From Pseudomonadota bacterium (GTDB lineage Bacteria > Pseudomonadota > Gammaproteobacteria > Burkholderiales > Thiobacillaceae): a stretch of DNA of 6,300 nt. Made by a program: the position numbers and the translations under genes. Below are positions 1 to 6,206 of the stretch, in pieces (position 1 is the stretch's first letter; each line of letters begins with the position of its first letter). The notes beneath the pieces are model-generated. The model was not told the origin of the DNA. It ran no database searches and worked only from the letters and a program-made list of their open reading frames with translations. The DNA is taken from the NCBI GenBank assembly GCA_021821425.1, contig JAKACL010000170.1, positions 1-6,300 on the forward strand, given 5' to 3'.

Positions 1-320
1 CGCCTCTCGAACAGATCGGGTGACATGCCATGACGCACGGCATTGCCCTGAGCGAGCGCAATGACCTGGCTCGAGAAATCGCATCCGCGTGCGGCGAAGC
101 CCTGTTCATTCCAGCGCAACACCCAGAATCCCTCACCGCAGCCAACCTCGTTTATCGTGCCTGGCGCAACCCTGTATACCAGTTCGTCCAGGGCCGAGCC
201 AAATCCCCGCATGATCAGGCGCACAAGCGGATTACGCGACCCGTACTTGTCGAACACGTTGCCGATCACGACTCCGTTCTCTGCCTCGCCACCAGAGATT
301 TTCATGCCAGCGCGCTTCAT
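1..320 (-). CDS. Class I SAM-dependent methyltransferase, N-terminal part (runs off the window)
   Basis: My own reverse-strand translation gives an open frame of 106 residues that continues beyond base 1. Residues 58-64 read EVGCGEG, the glycine-rich SAM-binding motif I of class I (Rossmann-fold) methyltransferases. D81 in ARGCDFS sits where the acidic residue that binds the SAM ribose is expected at the end of strand beta 2. A preceding segment (about 20-49, with FDKYGSRNP) is typical of methyltransferases found beside glycosyltransferase genes, as I remember the family. The ATG at 320 shares one base with the TAA of the glycosyltransferase gene (TAATG), which suggests translational coupling; no good ribosome binding site precedes it. 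A second ATG at 305 (residue 6) is a possible alternative start. Substrate unknown; a sugar, lipid or small-molecule acceptor connected with the upstream glycosyltransferase is inferred from context only. The C-terminal substrate-binding part is outside the window. Confidence 0.82.
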   Translation of the reverse strand, partial: MKRAGMKISGGEAENGVVIGNVFDKYGSRNPLVRLIMRGFGSALDELVYRVAPGTINEVGCGEGFWVLRWNEQGFAARGCDFSSQVIALAQGNAVRHGMSPDLFER

Positions 321-1291
321 TAGGTCTTATCTATAGTACGGCGCAGCATCTCGTTTGCTTCCACTCCTGCCTGCAACCTGAATCGCACATCTTCCAGCAA
401 CTTGCGGTTTGCCGCCAGTAAATCCGCGACAAATGCAATCAGCAACGTCTGGAAACCCATGCCCAGCAGCAAAGCTGCCAGGATCAGGGACTGCACATGC
501 CCAGCGCCTTCGCCAATGGCCAATTTCCACAGAAACCGCAGACCAATCAAGAACCCCACGCCGAACAAAACTGCGCCTATGGCGGCGAAAAAGCGAAACG
601 GCCTGTAAATGATGAAAATGCGCACGATGGTAACGATGCTGCGCCTGATATACGAGGGAACGTTTTTAACCAGCCTGGAAGGTCGCAACTCTTTGTTGAC
701 CCGAACCTGCACCGATGTAATGGCCATGTTCTTTTGCCCTGCCTGGATGATGGTTTCCAGGGTGTAGGTGTAGTCACTGAATACCATCAGCCGCTGCGCA
801 GCAGCACGGCTTATGGCGCGGAAGCCACTGGGCGCATCAGGGATATCGGTTTTGCTCGCAACGCGCACGACCCAACTGCCCAGTCTTTGGAGGATCTTCT
901 TGGCCGGGGAGAAATGCCCAATTGCGGAGATGGGCCGCGCGCCAACAACGATCTCGGCGCGCCGCTCCAGAATAGGAGCCGTGAGAGCAGGGATGTCATC
1001 CGCGTTGTACTGGTTATCAGCATCGGTATTGACTATGACATCCGCATCCAGGTGCAGGCAAGCGCCCAAACCCGTCATGAATGCACGCGCGAGCCCCTGA
1101 TTCCGAGTATGGCGAACAACATGATCAACACCATGTGCCTTAGCAACTTCGACCGTCGCATCCTGGCTGCCATCGTCCACGATCAGCCATTCGACCGAAT
1201 CAAAACCGGGAACGTGGCGCGGCAGAGCGGAAAGCGTGATTGCCAGCGTTTCAGCTTCATTGTAGCAAGGTATCTGGATGATCAGCTTCAC
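320..1291 (-). CDS. Family 2 glycosyltransferase, DPM1/CsbB-like, with two C-terminal membrane helices
   Basis: A 323-residue protein with a complete GT-A domain at the N-terminus. IPCYNEAETL (residues 7-16) is the family 2 opening motif, VDDGS (38-42) binds the nucleotide, and NTDADNQ (88-94) holds the DxD metal-binding aspartates D90 and D92. The stretch PDAPSGFRAISR (151-162) matches the conserved region of polyprenyl-phosphate glycosyltransferases. Two hydrophobic segments follow, about 232-256 and 267-291, then a basic cytoplasmic tail. This layout is that of enzymes that move a sugar from a nucleotide donor to undecaprenyl or dolichyl phosphate on the cytoplasmic face. The start is GTG (base 1291), overlapping the TGA of the YfhO-like gene by four bases (GTGA), with GGGGA a few bases upstream. 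The stop overlaps the methyltransferase start. Which sugar is used cannot be read from the sequence. Class assignment is firm; the lipid-phosphate acceptor is inferred from family resemblance. Confidence 0.93.
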   Translation of the reverse strand: MKLIIQIPCYNEAETLAITLSALPRHVPGFDSVEWLIVDDGSQDATVEVAKAHGVDHVVRHTRNQGLARAFMTGLGACLHLDADVIVNTDADNQYNADDIPALTAPILERRAEIVVGARPISAIGHFSPAKKILQRLGSWVVRVASKTDIPDAPSGFRAISRAAAQRLMVFSDYTYTLETIIQAGQKNMAITSVQVRVNKELRPSRLVKNVPSYIRRSIVTIVRIFIIYRPFRFFAAIGAVLFGVGFLIGLRFLWKLAIGEGAGHVQSLILAALLLGMGFQTLLIAFVADLLAANRKLLEDVRFRLQAGVEANEMLRRTIDKT

Positions 1292-3810
1292 GATTTCCCC
1301 TGTCGACCTGCCCGCGCATCACCTCGGGAGGGAGCAATGCTCAACAATAAAACCAATATCAGCGCTCCGCCTGCCATAAGCACCGCCCCACTTCGGACAT
1401 AAGTCGGGCGGTAAGAAAACTCAATGCTGGCTGGGCCGTTTACCCTGACTGCCTGCAGCATGCCCAAATAGCTTTCCAACGGGGCCTTGCTACCATTCAC
1501 CGAAGCCTCCCAACCTGGATAGAAGCGCACAGGCAGTATGACATATCCGGCTGCGCTGCCCGAGTAGCGCACAGATACCCTGCCCGCTTCCATCCTGCCG
1601 GTGACGATGTCTGCGTTCGACCACGGTGCGGCAGGAGACAGCTCGCTCAACCAATATGCCCCCCCAGGGGCGTACCGGTTCTCCAGCGCCATGATGTGAT
1701 CCTCATCGACTCCGACCGTACGCCACCAGCGTGCATCAAAAGGCACGGCCTCGCCCCTGCCATAGAGAGCGTAAAGCATTGCGGCAGGCACTATCTGCCC
1801 ATTTATCCGCATCATGTCGCCGGTATTGCGAACCTTATGCGAATACAACACGGCGAGCGACTCCCCACTCCTGCCCACGGGAAGGCTCAGGTTCAGCGCA
1901 TATTTTCCTTCTGAAAGTACGACTGGTTTCTCGAATCTGAAGAGGGTAGGACTCCCCCGGCCCTTGATATCCTCCTGCCGGACTGTCGCATGCGCGATCA
2001 ACTGCCCCATTGCATTGGAAATTTCCAATCGGGCCTGCGAATGCCTATGCCACTCGTCCTGCTTGTCCAACACCAAGCCAATGGCAGCAAGAGATAGCGT
2101 TACCTCGGTCTGGGTAAATTGCGTTAACCGGTTGCCCGGCACGAGCCGGGCTGATACCGGATCGATCGCCGGCTGCCGGCGAATGAACTTGAGTTTATCG
2201 TGCGCCATCAGCACATAACGAATGCCTAACCTGGCGTACAGGTCGCCATTCAGGCGAATTGCGCTGCCAGGAAACATCGCTGATGTAGGCGTGCGGAAGG
2301 GATCCTCAACCAGGTCCACCAGAACGGCTTTCTCCGCCTCGGTTTTGAAACCATGCGCAAACCACTCTGAGATGCCGTAAGCACCAAGCGTACCGGCGAT
2401 CAAATAGCCCTCATCAGCAACCACGCTTTGGGTCTCAGTCAGATTTTTCTTGACGTGGTCTAGCGTCGGTGTGGCGGGAAAGAAGTCTGCCGCCATCGCC
2501 ACGCTATTGAACGCACGAAACAACTCAGCCTGTCCGTAGAGCTGGTAGCCCGCAGCCATTGCCAACCCTGCCATGGCTCCGTAGTGCCACCAACCGCGTT
2601 CCTGTACAAGCCTTATTGCGCGATCAGCCGCAACCGCCGCCAGAATGAAAAACGCCAGACCGACAATGAGCGAGACACGCCCCCAAGAACTGCTTCCCAC
2701 CGCCGGAATCGACCTCAGCAGATCATGCGGCAACAGCCCAAAGGTGATCGCAAATGAACAGCCCAGCAGGATCACGCCATACCACGCCAGCGGGCTAGCG
2801 TCATTCCTCTGACCGCGTCCCCAGAGCAGGGGAAGGGAGGAAAGCGCCAGCACGAAGGCGACCCAGCCCACATGAATTGTCCTTTCAACAGCGGGCAAAC
2901 CATCCACAAACGGATTTACCAGCAGCACAAGATCCTGCGGAAAATGGAATGGCGTGCCGCCCTGGCGATAGTCCAAGTTCACCAAACCCAGCATTTCCGA
3001 CAATGCCAGCAACGGAATCGCCGCGAGAAGAAAACCGGCCACCAACGCGAACAGCAAGCTGACGGCCGCCTGCATCGCTCCGCGGTTGCGGCCTGCGAAC
3101 CCGGTCAGCACGACAGCCAACAAGGCGGCGCTATAAAGCCCGTATGCCGCAACTGCCGGGAATCCACCCGTTATCAGCAAGACTGTTGCCAGCACGACAT
3201 ACAAAAGCCAGTGCTTCCGCCGGGACAGATACCACCCCGCGCATGCCCATAACAACCACGGTATCCATGCTGCAGTTGCCACATGCGGCCAGTGAAACCA
3301 CGCTGCATTAAACCCGCTTAGCGAAAACATGGCGCCACCGAAGAAAGCGGCATGGGTCCCAATGAAAAGCCGCAAGAATAGGAATGCCCCAACGGCTGCA
3401 ATCATCAGCTTGACTAGGCCGGCAAAATAAAACCCAAGCCAATGCTCGTCGATGGCTGCAAAAACCAGAAAGGAAGGTGTCAGCGTACCGCGTGACAACT
3501 CGAGCACACCCACATGTCCGTTGGACGGGAAGGGATCCCAGAAACCGGATTCGCCTGAACGGATCGCCTCCTTCAACGCAATCCATTGCGGCAGGTAGAC
3601 ATCAAGAACATCCGATCTTTCCGGATGGGAAGGCGGGGAAGAGAAGCCATGGGCATCCCACCCTGGATATTCATCCAGCAACCCCATGGGTGCAAGCGTT
3701 TCGGCTTTAAATGGGTTTGCCCCCATGACCACGACTGCAAGGATGCAATAAGCCAGCGCCACCCAAGCCAAACGGAACCTGGACGCCCCAAAGGTATAAC
3801 CCTGCTTCAT
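1288..3810 (-). CDS. YfhO-like large multi-pass membrane protein, probable GT-C type glycosyltransferase
   Basis: An 840-residue protein. One membrane helix lies at about 13-30. A long outward loop (31-111) carries DVLDVYLPQW (67-76) and FWDPFPSNG (90-98), which resemble the acidic first loop of GT-C enzymes. Roughly ten further helices lie between 112 and 422. Next comes a large soluble domain (about 425-806), presumably outside the membrane, and a final helix at 807-825 followed by a short basic tail. Near the end, FYPGWEASVNG (763-773) is the hallmark of YfhO-family proteins, which are generally 800-900 residues long. In Bacillus subtilis, YfhO works with the glycosyltransferase CsbB to decorate lipoteichoic acid with GlcNAc. 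Here the downstream gene is a CsbB-like enzyme, overlapping by four bases, which supports a paired role. The acceptor is unknown. The ATG at 3810 has only a weak ribosome binding site (GGGACA). Its GC is lower than that of the genes to the right. Other possibility: another GT-C or DUF2079-type membrane enzyme. Confidence 0.85.
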   Translation of the reverse strand: MKQGYTFGASRFRLAWVALAYCILAVVVMGANPFKAETLAPMGLLDEYPGWDAHGFSSPPSHPERSDVLDVYLPQWIALKEAIRSGESGFWDPFPSNGHVGVLELSRGTLTPSFLVFAAIDEHWLGFYFAGLVKLMIAAVGAFLFLRLFIGTHAAFFGGAMFSLSGFNAAWFHWPHVATAAWIPWLLWACAGWYLSRRKHWLLYVVLATVLLITGGFPAVAAYGLYSAALLAVVLTGFAGRNRGAMQAAVSLLFALVAGFLLAAIPLLALSEMLGLVNLDYRQGGTPFHFPQDLVLLVNPFVDGLPAVERTIHVGWVAFVLALSSLPLLWGRGQRNDASPLAWYGVILLGCSFAITFGLLPHDLLRSIPAVGSSSWGRVSLIVGLAFFILAAVAADRAIRLVQERGWWHYGAMAGLAMAAGYQLYGQAELFRAFNSVAMAADFFPATPTLDHVKKNLTETQSVVADEGYLIAGTLGAYGISEWFAHGFKTEAEKAVLVDLVEDPFRTPTSAMFPGSAIRLNGDLYARLGIRYVLMAHDKLKFIRRQPAIDPVSARLVPGNRLTQFTQTEVTLSLAAIGLVLDKQDEWHRHSQARLEISNAMGQLIAHATVRQEDIKGRGSPTLFRFEKPVVLSEGKYALNLSLPVGRSGESLAVLYSHKVRNTGDMMRINGQIVPAAMLYALYGRGEAVPFDARWWRTVGVDEDHIMALENRYAPGGAYWLSELSPAAPWSNADIVTGRMEAGRVSVRYSGSAAGYVILPVRFYPGWEASVNGSKAPLESYLGMLQAVRVNGPASIEFSYRPTYVRSGAVLMAGGALILVLLLSIAPSRGDARAGRQGKS

Positions 3811-3914
3811 TGTTTGTCCCAGCCCAAGTCATTGCCCGCCTGCATAAACATACCGGCATCCACACGGGCAGTCCACATGCAGGACACTTTTTTGACGGCC
3901 CAGCTGAAAATGGC
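3811..3914 (-). other. Short intergenic region upstream of the YfhO-like operon
   Basis: These 104 bases separate the tRNA terminator from the YfhO-like start codon and should hold the promoter of the three-gene operon, since the strong terminator just upstream blocks read-through from the tRNA. On the minus strand the best pair I see is TGGACT, a 17-base spacer and TATGTT, each matching the sigma70 consensus at only 4 of 6 positions. I do not regard that as proof of a promoter. No open frame or convincing hairpin is present. Confidence 0.35.
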
Positions 3915-3947
3915 AAAAAAAAACGGCCTGCATCTCTGCAGGCCGTT
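3915..3947 (-). terminator. Rho-independent terminator of the tRNA-Lys gene
   Basis: Read on the minus strand, an 11-bp perfect stem (AACGGCCTGCA / TGCAGGCCGTT) with a GAGA tetraloop runs straight into a run of nine T, two of which also pair in the stem. It begins 7 bases after the encoded CCA of the tRNA. The GC-rich stem and unbroken T-tract are those of a strong intrinsic terminator. It ends the tRNA transcript and isolates the YfhO-like operon from it. Confidence 0.95.
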
Positions 3948-3954
3948 CGTATTT

Positions 3955-4030
3955 TGGTGGGTCGGGCGAGATTCGAACTCGCGACCAACGGATTAAAAGT
4001 CCGCTGCTCTACCGGCTGAGCTACCGACCC
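3955..4030 (-). tRNA. tRNA-Lys (anticodon TTT)
   Basis: A complete 76-base tRNA folds on the minus strand. The acceptor stem is GGGTCGG pairing CCGACCC, followed by discriminator A and an encoded CCA. The D arm is GCTC/GAGC. The anticodon arm is GCGGA/TCCGT around loop CTTTTAA, giving anticodon TTT at the expected place after T33. The variable loop is TGGTC and the T arm is GCGAG/CTCGC around TTCGAAT. The sequence closely resembles E. coli tRNA-Lys, including the GGTAGCTCAG-like 5' part. It decodes AAA and AAG. It is a single tRNA with its own promoter and terminator. Confidence 0.98.
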
Positions 4031-4032
4031 CT

Positions 4033-4060
4033 TGCCGGACACCGAAAGTAGTGTCCGGCA
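4033..4060 (-). repeat. 10-bp hairpin in the leader of the tRNA-Lys transcript
   Basis: A perfect inverted repeat (TGCCGGACAC, 8-base loop, GTGTCCGGCA) fills almost the whole leader between the predicted transcription start (about 4062) and the first base of the mature tRNA (4030), leaving only two bases, A and G, before the RNase P cleavage site. No T-tract follows on either strand, so it is not an intrinsic terminator. A role in 5' leader processing or transcript stability is inference. Confidence 0.8.
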
Positions 4061-4069
4061 AAGCGCAAA

Positions 4070-4097
4070 ATTATACCGGAATAATTTATTCCGTCAA
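4070..4097 (-). promoter_or_regulatory. Sigma70 promoter of tRNA-Lys
   Basis: On the minus strand, TTGACG (4097-4092, 5 of 6 to the -35 consensus) and TATAAT (4075-4070, perfect -10) are separated by 16 bases. The stretch after the -10 is TTTGCGCTT; the GC-rich part resembles the discriminator of stable-RNA promoters that respond to ppGpp, though that response is inference. Transcription should begin near 4062 and run into the leader hairpin and tRNA. Confidence 0.85.
4077..4093. repeat. 17-base perfect palindrome in the spacer of the tRNA promoter
   Basis: CGGAATAA and TTATTCCG flank a single central base. The palindrome occupies the space between the -35 and -10 boxes and overlaps the last two bases of the -35. 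It could be an operator for a dimeric regulator. It could also be a 3' hairpin of the transporter transcript, which ends at 4121, but it is AT-rich and has no clean T-run on the minus strand. Confidence 0.6.
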
Positions 4098-4120
4098 AGC
4101 CGGGTGAGCATTAAATCGCA

Positions 4121-5383
4121 TCAAACCGCTTCCAGCTTGCGCATGCCGGCGGGCAGCAGCTTGAGGTCGACCAGCGCGGTGATGAAGGCCTTGAGGAAAG
4201 TGGCCTCGTCTTCGTACACCATCTTGTAGTACTGCACTTTCATGGTCACGGCGCTGCCGAGCACGATGGCAATAAAGGTAAGGATGGAACCCAGCGCCAG
4301 GGTGGAGAAGCCGGTCACGCCCTGCCCGATGGTGCAGCCCATGGCCAGCACGCCGCCGAAGCCCATCAGGATCGCGCCGATCAGGTGGTTGACGAAATCA
4401 CGGAAGGAAGCGAACCACTCGATGCGGAAACTCTTCGAAACCAGTGACCACAGCAGGGAGCCGGCGATCACGCCGGCCAGCGCCATGATGCCGAAGGTGA
4501 GCAGGGTGCTGTCGAAGCCCTTCATGGCGTAGCCCAGGGCCTGGCCCATGGGATTGATGAAGGTGAAGGATTGCGAGGCCAGGGCAGCGGTGGATGCGGG
4601 CTTCACCGCTTCGGCCGGCGCGTAAAGATCCCAGTCTTGCGCGTAGGCCTGCATGCTCATGACTTCACCGTCGGCATTGACCATGATGTTGCTGGTGACA
4701 TACCAGGCAGCCAGCACGGCCAGGCCGACCACGATACCGCCAAGGATGTTGTCGAAGCTGCCGCGGAAATCGGCAGACTTGAGCGCCCAGGCGAGCAGCA
4801 CGACGCCGATGATGCCGCCCATGACCATGCGGCCGGTAGCGGCGTTGTCGCCGAACAGCATGGCGCCAAGATCCTGGTTGGTGGAAAGCGCGACCGCGGT
4901 CGGATTGGTCCATGAATAGAACAGCACCGAATACAGGGTCTTGTCGCTGCCCGGGAAGGGGTTGATCATGAAGTAGGCGATCACGCTGATGACCAGCAGC
5001 ACCATGATGGACTTGATGTTGCCGCCGCCGATGCGGATCAGGGTCTTGTTGCCGCAGCCGGAAGCGAGCGTCATGCCGATGCCGAACAGCACGCCGCCAA
5101 GCACGTTCTCAAGCCAGACCAGGTTGGTCTGGCGGTAGGGCGGGAAGGTGCCGGTGACGTTGACCATGCCGGCCGCCTCCAGACCCATGACGCCCAGCAC
5201 GCCGATGGCGATGGCGAAGATCCAGGCACGCATGCGGCCGGTGTCGCCCATGTTGACCCAGTCGGAGACCGCGCCCATGGTGCAGAAATTGGTCTTGTTG
5301 ACCACCGCGCCCATGATCAGGGCAATGACGAAGGTCGACCACAGGAAAAACGACTGTGCGCTTGCAAAATCTTCGTAGGTCAT
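4121..5383 (-). CDS. YeeE/YedE (TsuA-like) sulfur-compound transporter
   Basis: A 420-residue, very hydrophobic inner-membrane protein made of two related halves. Each half has the family signature with a glycine-flanked cysteine: ASGCGNKTLIRIGGGN (107-122, C110) and MGCTIGQGVTGFS (348-360, C350). A third cysteine, C34, lies in NKTNFCTMGAVSDW (29-42). Three such cysteines line the path in the characterised thiosulfate transporter TsuA of Spirochaeta thermophila and pass thiosulfate along by S-H-S hydrogen bonds. All three are kept here, so uptake of thiosulfate or a similar sulfur compound is likely. A hydrophilic loop of about 45 residues (232-278) separates the halves, and the protein is longer than short YeeE proteins. 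The ATG at 5383 is fixed by the strong AGGAGGG eight bases upstream. No TusA/TsuB-like partner lies beside it within the window. Third-position GC is visibly high. The family call is firm; the exact substrate is inferred. Confidence 0.93.
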   Translation of the reverse strand: MTYEDFASAQSFFLWSTFVIALIMGAVVNKTNFCTMGAVSDWVNMGDTGRMRAWIFAIAIGVLGVMGLEAAGMVNVTGTFPPYRQTNLVWLENVLGGVLFGIGMTLASGCGNKTLIRIGGGNIKSIMVLLVISVIAYFMINPFPGSDKTLYSVLFYSWTNPTAVALSTNQDLGAMLFGDNAATGRMVMGGIIGVVLLAWALKSADFRGSFDNILGGIVVGLAVLAAWYVTSNIMVNADGEVMSMQAYAQDWDLYAPAEAVKPASTAALASQSFTFINPMGQALGYAMKGFDSTLLTFGIMALAGVIAGSLLWSLVSKSFRIEWFASFRDFVNHLIGAILMGFGGVLAMGCTIGQGVTGFSTLALGSILTFIAIVLGSAVTMKVQYYKMVYEDEATFLKAFITALVDLKLLPAGMRKLEAV

Positions 5384-5391
5384 GAATCTAT

Positions 5392-5398
5392 CCCTCCT
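5392..5398 (-). promoter_or_regulatory. Strong ribosome binding site of the YeeE/YedE gene
   Basis: AGGAGGG on the minus strand, eight bases before the ATG at 5383, within the longer purine run GAGGAGGGA. It is near-perfect anti-16S complementarity, decides the start codon and suggests high translation. Confidence 0.9.
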
Positions 5399-5409
5399 CA
5401 GGAATGGGG

Positions 5410-5427
5410 AAAAGCGGCATTTGCCGC
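5410..5427 (-). other. Small hairpin with short T-run ahead of the transporter gene
   Basis: On the minus strand GCGGCA, two bases and TGCCGC form a 6-bp (more realistically 5-bp plus tetraloop) stem, followed by TTTT. It lies between queC and the transporter, about 30 bases before the transporter start codon. It may be a weak terminator for queC or a leader element of the transporter mRNA. Four T residues are too few for a confident terminator call. Confidence 0.4.
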
Positions 5428-5449
5428 GAACGTCCGGATAAAAAGCGGA

Positions 5450-5477
5450 ATTTTAAAGGTTTCACCCCGAAAGCCAA
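5450..5477 (-). promoter_or_regulatory. Possible sigma70 promoter of the YeeE/YedE gene
   Basis: On the minus strand TTGGCT (5477-5472, 4 of 6) and TAAAAT (5455-5450, 5 of 6) are 16 bases apart, in the 145-base gap between queC and the transporter. It would give a leader of about 60 bases that includes the small hairpin. Prediction by eye only. Confidence 0.4.
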
Positions 5478-5528
5478 CTGGACATTAAATACCATGTCGC
5501 CGTTCCGTGGCAGACGGCCGCGCAACTT

Positions 5529-6206
5529 TCAAGCCTCACCGGCGTAACGCGTGGGATCCGGGAGGCCGGCTGCGGCAAAACCTTCGCGGCGCAGACGGCA
5601 TGAATCACAGCGCCCGCAGGCGCGGCCTTCGGCATCGGCCTGATAGCACGAGACCGTCTGCGCGTAATCTACGCCTAACCCCGTCCCGAGCCGGATGATT
5701 TCCGCCTTGGTCAGCTTGATCAGCGGCGCATGCACATGGAAACCGCCCTCTTCCACCCCGGCCTTGGTGGCAAGGTTGGCAAGCTTCTCGAACGCTTCGA
5801 TGAACTCCGGGCGGCAATCCGGGTAGCCCGAATAATCCACGGCATTCACACCGATGAAAATGTCGCGCGCGCCCAGCACTTCGGTCCAGGCCAGCGCGTA
5901 GGCCAGCATCACGGTATTGCGTGCCGGCACATAGGTCACGGGAATGCCCTCGGTGGGTCCTTCCGGCACCGCAATCGCCGAGTCGGTCAGCGCCGACCCC
6001 CCCAGCTGGCCGAGGTCCAGGCGCACCACACGATGCTCGGCCGCCCCCAGGGCGTCAGCCACCCGTCTGGCCGCCTGCAGTTCGGCCACATGACGCTGGC
6101 CATAATCGAAGGACAGCGCATGGCAGACATACCCCAGGGATCGCGCCACCGCCAGCGTGGTCGCAGAGTCGAGGCCGCCGGACAGCAGCACGACGGCATG
6201 TTTCAT
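5529..6206 (-). CDS. queC: 7-cyano-7-deazaguanine synthase QueC
   Basis: QueC converts 7-carboxy-7-deazaguanine to preQ0, using ATP and ammonia, in the cytosolic queuosine tRNA-modification pathway. The 225-residue frame shows the PP-loop ATP-binding motif SGGLDS (9-14) near the N-terminus, then SFDYGQRH (32-39), YVPARNT (92-98) and [17 protein letters not shown] (119-135), all family hallmarks. The zinc-binding cysteines are C187, C197, C200 and C203 (C..CGRCDSC). The length fits the family (about 220-230). I place the start at the ATG at 6206, not at the in-frame ATG at 6284: the protein then begins [11 protein letters not shown], as QueC proteins do, and GAGGAG lies eight bases upstream. 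The upstream extension is the out-of-frame end of queE. The start overlaps the queE stop (ATGA), so the two are translationally coupled. All key residues are present; it should be active. Confidence 0.97.
   Translation of the reverse strand: MKHAVVLLSGGLDSATTLAVARSLGYVCHALSFDYGQRHVAELQAARRVADALGAAEHRVVRLDLGQLGGSALTDSAIAVPEGPTEGIPVTYVPARNTVMLAYALAWTEVLGARDIFIGVNAVDYSGYPDCRPEFIEAFEKLANLATKAGVEEGGFHVHAPLIKLTKAEIIRLGTGLGVDYAQTVSCYQADAEGRACGRCDSCRLRREGFAAAGLPDPTRYAGEA

Noticed and set aside
497..1402. A 301-codon open frame on the plus strand opposite the glycosyltransferase gene
   Set aside because: It is antisense to a well-supported glycosyltransferase with clear motifs, has no recognisable domain or ribosome binding site, and its composition looks like a shadow frame.
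1400..1412. Short match (GTCGGGCG) to the tRNA 3' region as a candidate attachment-site copy
   Set aside because: Only about eight bases match, inside a coding sequence, which is expected by chance in GC-rich DNA.
3586..3996. A 136-codon plus-strand frame running over the YfhO start, terminator and tRNA
   Set aside because: It crosses a terminator and a tRNA gene on the opposite strand and shows no family resemblance; its end is simply the translated complement of the tRNA.
4033..4060. The leader hairpin read as an intrinsic terminator on either strand
   Set aside because: Neither side is followed by a T-run, and on the minus strand it lies between the promoter and the tRNA, where a terminator would abolish expression.
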